DNA from: Panicum virgatum
Taxonomy: Eukaryota > Streptophyta > Magnoliopsida > Poales > Poaceae
Reading direction: 5' to 3'
Assembly: GCF_016808335.1 (NCBI RefSeq)
Contig: NC_053140.1
Location: forward strand, 26,468,086-26,532,085
Length of the DNA: 64,000 nt
The notes under the pieces are model-generated. The model was not told the DNA's origin. It saw nothing but the letters and a program-made list of their open reading frames with translations, and made no database searches. Shown in pieces: positions 21,278 to 31,817 of this stretch. Made by a program: the position numbers and the translations under genes. Position 1 is the stretch's first letter; every line of letters begins with the position of its first letter.

Positions 21278-21674
21278 TGTCGGACCCGGGACAGCGGGAC
21301 TGCCCGCGGTCATAGAATATTCTAGAGTAGGGAGTAGAACATGGATATGCCCTACCTCTCTTGTACCTATCCGAATTGGAGTAGAACTAGTCAATGTACT
21401 CGGGAACTAGCCGAACTCCTCGAACTAGGACTTTCCATGTAACCCTGTCCCCCCAGGACATATGAGGGCGGGCAGGGACCCTACGAAACATTGAATAATA
21501 CCAGATGGAATACAAACCACCACACAAGACGTAGGGTATTATGCTCTGGCAGCCCGAACCTGTCTAAATCATTGTGTTCCTTGCACCACCGCGTTTTGAT
21601 CTCGGCGAGTCCCTACTCATAACCATTCTCCTCGGGATACCCCTCGGAGATCCCGACAGTAAAAACACCGACAT
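21278..21674 (+). repeat. 3' LTR of element H (397 bp)
   Basis: It starts TGTCGGACCCGG and ends AACACCGACA, giving 6-bp terminal inverted repeats TGTCGG/CCGACA. A polypurine tract lies at its left and unrelated repeat at its right. The flanking TACCC at 21675-21679 would be the target duplication; its partner is not in view. Confidence 0.85.
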
Positions 21675-22199
21675 ACCCCCCATACCGAATGTGGAGGATT
21701 ACTAGGTCTCGAACAGGGCTATCACCACCTGCCGGCTACCTCTACAAACCGTGGGTATAGTTGACATCCAGCAACTCTTAGCAAATGTAGACACCATGTC
21801 TACACTAGTAAGCGATACTCTAGTGTCCCGTGCGGAGCCCCCCACCCTCCGGATGGACAAACATCACACTAGAGCCAATATACGAATACTGGAGCAGTTG
21901 ATAGAGTTCTAAGGCCGATATGTTAACCATCACAAGCACTGGGCGATCATGCAATGCAAGCATTGAACAATAACACAACCAGATCAAGAAGCATATATCC
22001 GATAACTTAGAACATACTTCGAGTAGATATCGGTAATGATAGTCTAATTCTATTACAAACAACCAAATATTACAACAGATAGCTAGAGATGAATCCATAC
22101 CAGAACTCTCGAGCAACTCCGGTGACTCGATGACTCCTAGACTTCTCCTAAAGTCCACTAAGCCTAAAGACTATGCAAGATGAGCAAGAGAGGAGAGGT

Positions 22200-22240
<41 letters not shown>

Positions 22241-22660
22241 CTCTACCCCCTCCCCTTGTATTTATAGCAGGGAGCCACGGGGTTTCTGCAGCTCATCTTC
22301 AGCAAACCGACGTAGGGGACTAATGAGACGACGCCACGTAGCAACCTGAAGGCGGTGGGGCCCACTAGTCCATCGGCTTTCTAGGTGTTGGTACTTTGTA
22401 ACGTCACGAATAAAATTCGCAAGCGCATGGATACCGCTGTAGCTTTCACCCAAGAGTATTCCAGGGTATCGTATCCATTGGGGAACGTGAGTACACTATC
22501 TACGGGTTCAGACTGTCCAAGGACACACACACTGGTGTGGGAAGGATAGGATAGAGAGGACTAAGATTTAGAATCTATGATTAGTAAAAAGAGATCATGT
22601 CACCGTTATACTTCGAGCTACTCGTTTCGACCGACTTATACAAGCGGATAGCTTCAGTAA
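21675..22660. repeat. Unidentified LTR-like repeat, copy 1
   Basis: It shares a block (GTGGAGGATTACTAGG, then CACCTGCCGGCTACCTCTAC) with copy 2 about 985 bp downstream, and both have CCCCTTGTATTTATA followed by GGGAGCCAC (here 22251-22275), which looks like a promoter. Element H inserted close to its left block. No coding frame was seen. Family not recognised. Confidence 0.55.
22202..22239. repeat. (GT)19 microsatellite
   Basis: Thirty-eight bases of uninterrupted GT dinucleotide, lying shortly before the TATA-like site of repeat copy 1. Confidence 0.95.
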
Positions 22661-23640
22661 TATGTGCTCTATCCAATATCCGAACGTGGAGGATTACTAG
22701 GGCTCGAACAGGGCTGTCACCACCTGCCGGCTACCTCTACAAACCGTGGGACTATCAGACAACTGAGTGGTATAGTCCAGCCTAGACACCACGTCTACGC
22801 TATTTCCTACTAACTCTAGAGGAGATCAGGGTTATCCTTTTCTATCCGGAGCCCAACTCTAGAGTTAAATGCTACTCTCTAAGCATACACTCATGTAATA
22901 TAAGGCAGAGGTGATAACTTGCAATCTAAACTCTAATTCTAAATAAGAAAGTCTCGAACACTTACAATCGAATAAGCATCCGTCGAGGTACAAGCAGAGA
23001 AGAGCGCCGACAAGCCCGGCACATCCCCTGACTCTTCCTCACTCTCGTGTAGAGGTTCAAATTGGAGAAGAGTGCCGTTACTGGTGCCCCTCCTGAGTAC
23101 CTCTACTCCTAAACTCCTACTAAACACAAGCTAGAGAGGCTCTACACTTGGAGGTGAGTGATGTGTGGTGTGTGTTGTGTCTTCATTTGGAGCCCCTCCC
23201 CTTGTATTTATATGAGGGAGCCACCAGCCATTTGCCCCAGAATCGACCCAAACCGCCATGGAGCACCAACCATACCTCACCACATGTCATTTGTAAGTCG
23301 TTGGGGCCCGTGGGCTGTTACCACATGGTCAGTCGACCATGGTGGTTGGCCGACCGTGGGCTGGCCCCATTTGCTCCGGTCTTTGGTCAGAAAACTGCTA
23401 GGTGGGCCCCCATGTCATATATATGGGTATGGGCTTGTCTTGAGTCAGTTTTGGTGCTCTGGTGGGCCCGTAGATCCTCGTGAATGCATCTAATTCATCG
23501 AGAAGTTGTTGCCTCGGATCAACGACGTGTTACCTTGCTTTTGGTGTGCATTCTCCTCTCATTTCCAAGCATAAGCAACCTGCACATAAATGTACACCAA
23601 CACTTTGTGAAACTTGTTAGTAATAACTCCTACCACTAGT
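22661..23640. repeat. Unidentified LTR-like repeat, copy 2
   Basis: It is the second copy of the block described for 21675-22660, with TATA-like TTGTATTTATATGAGGGAGCC near 23200-23220. Downstream of that it diverges from copy 1 and runs into TTAGTAATAACTCCTACC... No reading frame of note. Confidence 0.5.
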
Positions 23641-25848
23641 GTTGACGCTCGTCTTTCATACGCTCATGCAGGAGCTGATGGCTTGCTCTGATGGTCGGGT
23701 TTGTATCTTGATGCTTGAAGCCTGTTTTACTTGCATTTCTGCCCGAATTCCGATATAGCAGTATTTCTAAGAGGAAACGTGGAATTGGCTCTTTCTGGAT
23801 AACATCAGCAGGTATGAGACTTTATTCTCATGATTTTAGGCTCCAGGTGATGCTTGAAATGAGTCATTAGCGAACGTCAACAGCGACGCCGAGAAGTTGA
23901 CAACTTCGTCGACCAACTCGAAGAAGTTAGACTTCAGGTCCATGATCACGAAGCCCGAAATCAACCCGATTTCGATGCAATTACTCCAAAAATGCTTTCC
24001 GAATTGGAACAGGACTTGGACATACTTCTCGAAACTACCAAACAAGAAAACATTGTTGATCAAAGGCTCCACTATCCGAATTCCTATATGACATTGATCA
24101 GACAGAGCAGCCAATCAATGCAGTCGCAAGGACGACAATTGAAAGTTATCTTGAGAATCTGACGACAATTCAATGACCACAGATCGACAACTCTGAATTA
24201 CTTGATGGGATCGATCGGGTCTCCAACAGTATCGCAGGTTGCATCAATCTTACAGAATTAGCTCTCAGGAAGAAAAAGTCAAGCGCCAGTTTCAAGAAAA
24301 CTATCCCAAGAGAAAATCCACAAACGACATCTTTTCTGGACTTGATCACATAGATGAGAAGATTAGTCAATGTATAAAATTGGCAGAAGACACGCTCAAC
24401 GCAAAAGGACCCGACGATCAAGAATATCCAAAATTCGTCAACCCTTGGGCATCAAACAATTCTGAGTTTGAACAAGATCAAGAATTCATCAACTACCTCG
24501 ATGAACTCAACGGACCAATTTCTGAAGACGAACTAGCTGAGTGGTCAGATGATATTAATTTATTCATATAATGAGAACAATCTAAAGCCAAAAAGTTATG
24601 AGATGAATCTCAAAGCAAACCGCCAACGCAATTGGATCGGTATTAATCAGAGTCTCATCCCACAAACGATTCTGTTCCAGTCGAAGATTACATGGGTCAG
24701 TGGTGCAACTTCATCAATCAACCCGCTCCAGATATTCAAACCCCAAGATCACCAACCCCTGTAGTGGTTCCATGCACGCCATAATTACTTTCTCCAAAGG
24801 AACAAGAGAATTTGGACAAATACAATAGCTTCATGAATGAGCTATCAGTCCGAATAGAAGGAGGATGGCCTCCCCCAGGCGCCCTCCCATATGATGAAGA
24901 CCTTCGAAAAACACTCGGATTGTCTCCCCGAGCACAACCAGATGTCGAATTCTACCCGAATTCGAATCCCGCTGCCAAGAGAAGTCGAAAATCCAAGTCT
25001 AAAAAGAAGCCAGAGTCTTATGAAGGTTACATCATCACCCGCCCTATAAATAAAAAGCCCACAATCAAGAGCCAGGGCATGGGAAAGAGTCAACCTTCAG
25101 AATATAAGGAACTGCCATTTCAACAAGGGTTTCCTCTACAAGAAGACGACAATTCAATCACCGTCAACCACAACCGAGAGATCCTCATGGCTACACTCTC
25201 AGAACCAAAAGATCATAAAGATAATTCTACAGAGCGAGAAGATTTTGACTACAACGACTTCCTTTCTGATGAAGAAACAACAGCGGTTAATTATGACATC
25301 CCTACACCGCCACCAAGAGTCTCAGTCACCATACACCTGGATGATAAGCATAATCAGTTGAAGAAAATTCACATTCAGAAGAGAGACATAAAATGAAGCC
25401 TCACGACTGACCGCCGTCAACAGCTTGACGACTCCTTCGACTTCTCCAACTATGATCTACGCAATATCATCAACATTGGTCATGATGCACGGACAGTTAT
25501 CATCAACAGAATGAAAGAACATGAAGAAGTCGAAGCTTAAAGTCCAACATCCAATTATAAACTACCAGGGAACTACGGGTACATCTCGCTAAAAAAGACG
25601 CAATATCAGTCCAGTACCTCCTCCACCAACTAAGCAGTCGAAGACCTATTCTACTCACCAAAAACTTCACGCCCGATGTTTTCTGCATCCAAAAGCAAAG
25701 CACTCGAGTTTCCAATGCATCAACCTCTGAAAAGCTCTCGGAGCACCTCCACCTGTTGCCGACAGTGACACGAAAGAAAAAAATTAATGTCCACAATCTA
25801 TACCAAGCTTCTGCCGACAACCAGCATAATCTACAGAGCCGTCGGTTG
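23641..25848 (+). pseudogene. Decayed gag-like reading frames of an unidentified gypsy element
   Basis: On the + strand several open pieces follow one another: 24239-24571, then 24812-25396 (MDKYNSFMNELSVRIEGG; proline-rich WPPPGALPYDEDL; acidic and lysine-rich parts), continuing past a TGA to about 25540 (DLRNIINIGHDARTVI). Style and the final motif recall the N-terminal gag region of grass Tat elements, but no zinc knuckle or enzyme domain is present. The upstream 230 bp (23641-23870) are noncoding. Assignment is tentative. Confidence 0.4.
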
Positions 25849-26321
25849 TGAAATGACCCGGGTTTCCGAAAGGAGAACCCGAATCCCTGTATCATCGTGA
25901 TAGTCCCTGGATCAGTAGCTATCACATATAGAACTCAGTTCAGGCAGTAAATCAGTTCATACTTACTTAAACAGATTCAAACATGGGTTTAATTATTATA
26001 AAATCCAGAGGATTTGCAGTACGAATCTTTTATTACAAGCCCATTGAGCTAAACTGGATCAAACAGAAAACGGTAGCGGTAGCTAGTCTTCGGGCCATCC
26101 TTCAACTTGAACTTCATCTCCACAGGCAGAACTTGAGTGTAACACGGCCTTCTAAGCTTCAGTCGTATCATCCGTCGATGTTGACGTCGAATTCCTGATC
26201 GGATCCTGCATCATGCCAATCTATCCCCAAGAACGGGATAGGTTCACGTCACCATCCGTATGCAAGCTTTAAGTACTAGAGGGAGGTAGAAATCAGGGTT
26301 TACTACTCTAGATAAAGTAAC
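25849..26321 (-). repeat. Probable LTR fragment, minus orientation
   Basis: It starts TGTGAAATGACCCGGGTTTCC and continues with TTTATTACAAGCCC and CAACTTGAACTTC, similar in style to the outer end of minus-strand chromovirus LTRs such as 47536 onward. It is cut at 26321 by the LTR of element E. No clear partner was found in the window. Confidence 0.35.
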
Positions 26322-26951
26322 TGTCGGGTACCATAACTATGGGGCACCCTAACCCAGGGCTAAAACACCCTCAACACACGCAAAACGGGATTTGTTACCT
26401 GGGCCGGATCCTGTGACACCCTAGGTGTTTAAAAGTCAATAAAAATACAAAGGAAACAATTAGTTGAATTAGAAAGAACAAACAAGTATTAAATGGCAAA
26501 TAAAGGGCAAATGGAATTCAAATTCAAATATTGGTTTCACTTTGTGAGGGCAAATAAAGAAGGTTCTATCTATATTTCATGTCCAAATCACCTCACCAAA
26601 ATATTGTATACAAAAATCTGGTAATTTTAGTAACATGTGGTAAATTGGAAGTGGGCCCAAATTTAGTACAATTAAACAAATCAAATTGAAGCCTTTTATG
26701 AAGTATTTGAATCTTTTACTTTAACTCACAAACCTTTGCTCAAATGAAAAAGTGCATGAAACAAAAGTTGTAGATCTCGAAAAACTGAGCAAGATTGGTA
26801 TTCAACAGTATTTCATTTGAGTCAATTTTGGTGGAGCAAAATCGAAATTACAGAACAGAATCTGGTAGTTCGTGTTATTTACGGAATTGCCATTCCCAGA
26901 TTTCTCTTCCCTTTTCTCCTCTCGGCGCCCCTGGTGGCACCGTACGCCGCC

Positions 26952-26968
26952 GGTGGACTTCGTCCACC
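26952..26968 (+). repeat. Inverted repeat upstream of the LTR promoter (B)
   Basis: GGTGGACTTCGTCCACC, identical to the hairpin at 5079-5095, 215 bp before the TATA box of B. Confidence 0.6.
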
Positions 26969-27183
26969 ATGCTGGCGCGTGGCCAACTGGTCCCCAGGGC
27001 CCACTCTTGCCACCGGGCACCATCTCTGGTGCCTCCTCGCGCAGACACGCATCCCCGACGCCTCCTCAAGCCACCACGCTGCCCGCCCATGCGTCCAGCG
27101 CCACCACCTCGCTGGTCGAGAACTCCTGCCCCGGTTCCGCACTCCCCAGGCCTACTTTGCCTTCCTTGCTAAGTCTCTAAGCC

Positions 27184-27190
27184 TATAAAG
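27184..27190 (+). promoter_or_regulatory. TATA box of solo LTR B
   Basis: TATAAAG in AGCCTATAAAGACCCC, matching the site in LTR A. The GC-rich block downstream (to 27550) would be the first transcribed region. Confidence 0.65.
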
Positions 27191-29028
27191 ACCCCTGGGC
27201 AGGCTCCCGGGCGCGCTCCCTCTCTTTTCCCGGTCCACATCCGCCATTAATCCCGGCGAGCTCAAGCTCGCCGTGGAGCCGCCTCCACCATCCCGCATTG
27301 CCTCCCCCGACCCCGTCCTCGTGTTCCTCGTTGCCTGGTAGTGCTCAAGGACCCAAGAACCGCCAATATGAGCCACCAGAACCCCCTCGCCACCGACGAC
27401 CATCCCCTCGACCATATCCCACCGAGCCAAGACCACCAAAAGGTGCCCAGGGACCTCCTCCTTTCCCCTAACCTCCCCCTCGCCCCCAGGGCCGGACCTC
27501 GCCGAGATCTGCAGCGCCGTTCCTCCCCTGTTCGACCAGGGACCCCAAGTTAAAAGAAACAAAACTTCCAGGGGTCAAACTGCAAAATGTGCTTAAACTT
27601 CAAAACAGTGAACTTTGAAAATTCTTAGAAAATCATAGACAAATGGGAAAAATGGAAACTAAAATGTTTTGGAATCCTTGAGGAAAGATCTACAAGTTTT
27701 GTACAACCACATCTTAAGTTTTTATCTGCATTTTAATCTAAGAAAAAGAAAAAATTAAATATGCTCTTAATGTTCAAGGAGTTGTGCTCAGTAACTATAG
27801 CTGTTTTTTGGCTAGGTGATGTCTTGCAGTGTTACTAGTACTTGGTAAAAATTGGAACACCTTTTGACACAATTAACTAGGTCAAAGTTCCAAGATTCCT
27901 AGATCTACTAGTATGGTTCATGTATTAATGCTGGTAGAAATATTAGGGTTCTGTGTATGAAACTTTTTCCTTGCATGCATATTACTAAAAACTTACTGTT
28001 GCGCAAGCTTGATAAATTTTAGATCAGTCTAACTATATATTTGGTTTAATGCTTGTTATGTAGGCTTTAATTATGATAAATGGTTTACTTGCTTAGAAAA
28101 ATCTGGAACAATTTGTGGGACTCTCTTTTGGTCATCAATGCATGTCTGCAAAATTTGAGATCCATTTGATGACCATAACTGTAGATACAAAATGTGCAGG
28201 TTATGCCATGAATAGATTTGTTACTTTTGTCCTGGTAACAATAATGCTTGAATGCTCATGTTTTTTGCTCCCATTACTAATCAGTGATTCTAGATGCTAT
28301 AGAAAAAGTTTGACATGCTTTACTGCAGAATTGATAATTCGAATAATAATGCATGTGTATACATTGTTTTATTCCTTGATAATTATAATTGTGATGAAAA
28401 TGCTTCATATTTTTACTACAGCATGTTTAGATAGGAAATAAGCTCTGGTAAAAGTTTTATGTGCAGAAACCAGGTAGAACTCTTTGTAGAATTTAAGTTT
28501 GACAAATGCATGTTTACCTTGTCTATTTTGTATCTCCTATTATAGGTGTAGATTAAATCTGAAAAACATTACAGCACTGCACATAGCATATCTAGTTGTT
28601 ACTGAAAAATTTTGAGCTCCAGAATTCTTGTATAACTGTCTGTACAAATGTAGTTCGTTCCTAGCATATGCTGAGTAATGATTTTTCCAGACTAGACACA
28701 TTGCTGTTAATTTCTAAAAATTTTAATGAACATTCTTGAGCATATGATCTGTTAGATGTAAAATTGGCAGCACCAGTTTATGTCTACAGCTTATATTATG
28801 ATTTTCGTAAATGACATCATGTTTCTAGTTCAGAAACTGAAAACTACAACCCAGTTCATTTTATGAAGTAAAGTAAAGTTAAGAATACTCTATAAACGAT
28901 TGCCCTGTAATCGGAATTAACGAAGTTCATCACTAAGAAAACATAAATGTTGGACTACAACTTTATAGTGAAGGAAAGAAATATGTTTATATCATGTTGT
29001 AATAAAATTCATTATTGCATTCATATAG

Positions 29029-29172
29029 AAACTGGCAATCTCGCTGACGGTACCTACGAGTTGGTGCCAACGCACGAGGCCGACACCGCTGATGCGCAAG
29101 TGAATGTCGTTGAGCTGATCCAAGACCCGAACCAAAGTTCGGAAGAGCCCAAGGCTAGCAGTGCCCAGGAAG
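29029..29172 (+). other. Candidate coding exon inside solo LTR B (48 codons)
   Basis: 144 open bases follow CATATAG and end at AAG before GCAAGT, the ideal GC-type donor. The peptide keeps LADGTYELVP, DPNQSSEEPK and AQEGK. The middle differs much from LTR A but without any indel. The GT donor seen in A at 5730 is not preserved in B (GGGACC instead of GGGTAG near 27540). Confidence 0.5.
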
Positions 29173-30027
29173 GCAAGTCTCGGTGCATCTAATGCCTATA
29201 TTTTTAATCTATACAATCTATTTTGTACTATTATTTATTGTGCATTTACATTCAGGCATTGGTTGAAACCATAGATGCATGATCCTAGGTACCCATGTTT
29301 TGAATACTAGAGGTTAAGCTCGACTAGATGCTCTGTTAACTAGGACCGGTAAAAGTCGAGTAGTTTCCTGCTACTCGCGAGATTATAGGAACTGATTGTT
29401 TTATCACATACTGCAATCATAGACTTTCGGTGGGATCATGGGACCCCGTCAGTTTAGGAATAATGTACTAAGGCTGCAGTGTGTGGCAGTGGTTGTTAAG
29501 CGTTTGAATGTACTAACCATATGCCGAGAATATGGTAATCGGTAAGCAAATTACCTGATTGGACCGTAGCATGGGACATACCACCCCACTGTCAGCGGGT
29601 GCAGAGTCGTCGTACTTGTAGTCGAGGGCAGGGGGCCTGTCCCGCGAAACGAGAAGAAAGGAGAAATGTTGCGTGGGTGACTTCGCTCCCCATGCGTGTG
29701 TGTTAGGTTTGCCTTGCAAGGTTAATAAACTAGATTCGAATTGTTCCGCCGCTCAGGAACAATGAGACTGCTTAACACTTCTGCTACATAGAGTAACAAG
29801 TGAAAGAAGATGATGATGAATATTAATGGTTGATTAATTGTTTCCAACATGGATGATTAGACATAGATGCCTATCTAGAATGGTTAATTCAACTAGAATT
29901 ATGAAAGCTAAAATCGGAAAGTAAGGATCTACTACTAGTTGCTTTTCGGCAAACAAACCCCTCTAGCCAAAAAGCCTTGCATGTCTAGTTAAGTGGACTA
30001 AGTTATATCCATTGATGGGTAAGTCTT

Positions 30028-30049
30028 GCTGAGTATTAGTATACTCAGC
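30028..30049 (+). other. Conserved 22-bp LTR hairpin (B)
   Basis: Same perfect 9-bp stem and 4-nt loop as at 9168-9189, about 505 bp before the LTR end. Confidence 0.7.
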
Positions 30050-31418
30050 CTTGCTTGTGGCTTTGTTTTCAGGTGAGAACTTTGAGGATTTGATCGCTGG
30101 TTTAACTTGGCCTTGTACTCTACCTCCGGGTTGGTCTGTGGTGTGGGATGGATCTTTAGCTGGTGCTGATGCTTCTACTCCCGAGTGATGTCTCGTACGG
30201 GCTTTATCGAGATGTCATGTTATCGTTAGTTATCGTGTTTTCACTTTCCGCTGAATAAATGAACTCTGATGAACTGTTGTAGATAAGACTTCTGTAGAAC
30301 TACTGTCTTTACTTTCAAAAGTGGTTTGTAATAATTTTAAATTCTGCTGCAAGACTCTGTGATGTATGAAATGCGTGTTGTTGTACTCTCTGGACTCGCC
30401 TTCGTGTGAGGTTTGCTTATTCGATCCTGGTTTTTTGTGGCTTTAATCGAGATTTTTACTCGAGAAACTGCCAAGGTACGTGCGAGTTGGTTCAGAGTTG
30501 TCTTGCAATGATGGCTAGCGCACTAACCCAATTTATTTTGGGTGGTTCCGCCACAGATCCTCCCCAAACTCGGACGCCCCAAAGCCTCTTCAGGTATGGA
30601 AGGCCCAAGTCGAAACTGGCCCACGGCCCAGCGCCACGGTACGGCCCCTTCTAGGCCTCGCTAGCCGTGGGGCAACCTCCGCCTCGCTCGAGGGTCCTCC
30701 GCCGAGATCCCTCAAAGTGCAGGCAATCTCTGCCTCGCTCGAGGCCCCCTCAACCGAGCCCCCCGCAGGGCGTCGGCACGAGGGAAAACTCCGCCTCGCT
30801 TGAGCCCCCTCGGAAGACTGGGGCGGCGGCCCAACAACCCGACGGGACGGGGCACATTTACTCGCCAACCACTCCACGGCATGGGGCAGGAGTCAGAGGG
30901 AGTCAGGTGGCGTCAGCTGGCATCGGCCACTCTGCCACACAGCAGATGTGACCGGCGTCTCCTCAACCTGCGCCCGCCACTGTGCCTCTATTCCCGGCGC
31001 AGTGCGGGTCTGCGGCACCCTATGCGGACTTGCCAGACACCTCCTACCACTGTGCTGCCTACCCCTTGTACCTTTCTTCCTTGCAGGACCCTCGGCGGGC
31101 ATGGGCGACGACCCTCAAACACAGTACGAGCCTCGACTGAGGCGAGGCCGGCGTCTTCAGCGCCCTCAACACCCTTGAACGCCACCTCATCCGACGTAAG
31201 ACACTGCGCGCCTAGCAGTCATCGCCACACCGTCAACTAGCACCACAGGGCTCGGACATGCCCTGGGCACCACCGGAGGACCCGCAAGGACGACGCCCAC
31301 GCCCGACGTCATGCTCCGCGACGCTCGACGACAAGGAATACTGACTATTCTCCCCTAGACAGGGGGAGAAGAGATGGCCCGTAGATATCCAACATGTGTA
31401 ACTCTCCCCTCCTTGGTC

Positions 31419-31426
31419 TATAAAAG
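31419..31426 (+). promoter_or_regulatory. TATA box of element E LTR
   Basis: TATAAAAG in GGTCTATAAAAGGAGGAGG, about 330 bp before the LTR end: a well placed RNA polymerase II promoter. Confidence 0.75.
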
Positions 31427-31757
31427 GAGGAGGCAGACAGACAGAGAGGGGGGGACGGGTCGACACTCGCTCACTCACTCACACACCACCCGATATTGGC
31501 ACTTGCCATAATCAACCCTAGCGCACTCAGGGACTTGGGAGCCTCACTCCCTCTCTCATCAAGCTTGTATCCCCTACTACAAGCACTTTGGTGCAAGTAA
31601 TATAGTGCACTCTCCTCTGCTGGACGTAAGGCCTCATCGGCCGGAACCAGGATAAACCCGGTGTCATTGTATTTCTTCTTGCATCAACCATCTGGAAGCA
31701 GGGACACGCAGCACATTTACTAGCTGGTGCTAGGCCGCGAGGTCTGGACACCGACAG

Positions 31758-31775
31758 TTGGCGCGCCAGGTAGGG
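31758..31775 (+). other. Primer binding site of element E
   Basis: TTGGCGCGCCAGGTAGGG directly follows the LTR end. This sequence is shared by grass RIRE2/Cinful-like elements; the primer is probably a tRNA-Arg, which I state from memory and could not test. Confidence 0.75.
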
Positions 31776-31817
31776 GCCGCTGCATGACAATCATTTCTTG
31801 TTCCCATTTGTCTCTAG

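Larger units (their letters stand above)
15991..21674 (+). mobile_element. Element H: 3' part of a Tat-like Ty3/gypsy element with antisense gene
   Basis: The stretch ends in a polypurine tract and a complete LTR (TGTCGG...CCGACA). Upstream it carries an antisense reading frame of the Transposase_28 type. Antisense genes between pol and the 3' LTR are known from grass Tat/Retand-type elements, which fixes the element as + strand. Its gag-pol and 5' LTR are absent; the left boundary against element S near 15990-16000 is approximate. Confidence 0.72.
26412..30555 (+). mobile_element. Solo LTR B: chromovirus LTR inside element E LTR
   Basis: It starts TGTGACACCCTAGG and ends TTCCGCCACA, is 4144 bp long, and is flanked by perfect GATCC duplications at 26407-26411 and 30556-30560. 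It is related to the LTRs of A, C and D but clearly diverged. No internal region is present, so the element was lost by LTR-LTR recombination. It retains a TATA box, GC-rich block, exon-like segment and hairpin. Confidence 0.95.
26322..31756 (+). repeat. 5' LTR of element E, split by solo LTR B
   Basis: The two LTR parts are 26322-26411 and 30561-31756 (about 1.29 kb in total; 30556-30560 is the target duplication of B). Ends are TGTCGGG and CCGACA. The part after B holds three spaced copies of a TCCGCCTCGCTCGAGG-like word (about 30675, 30735 and 30790), a TATA box at 31419 and the primer site after 31756. Confidence 0.85.

Noticed and set aside
15876..21278. H considered as the 3' half of the Sirevirus
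   Set aside because: Its LTR ends (TGTCGG/CCGACA), polypurine motif and antisense gene are Tat gypsy features and do not match the Sirevirus LTR end at 10673.
27152..27562. 136-codon minus-strand frame in solo LTR B
   Set aside because: Antisense shadow of the GC-rich block.
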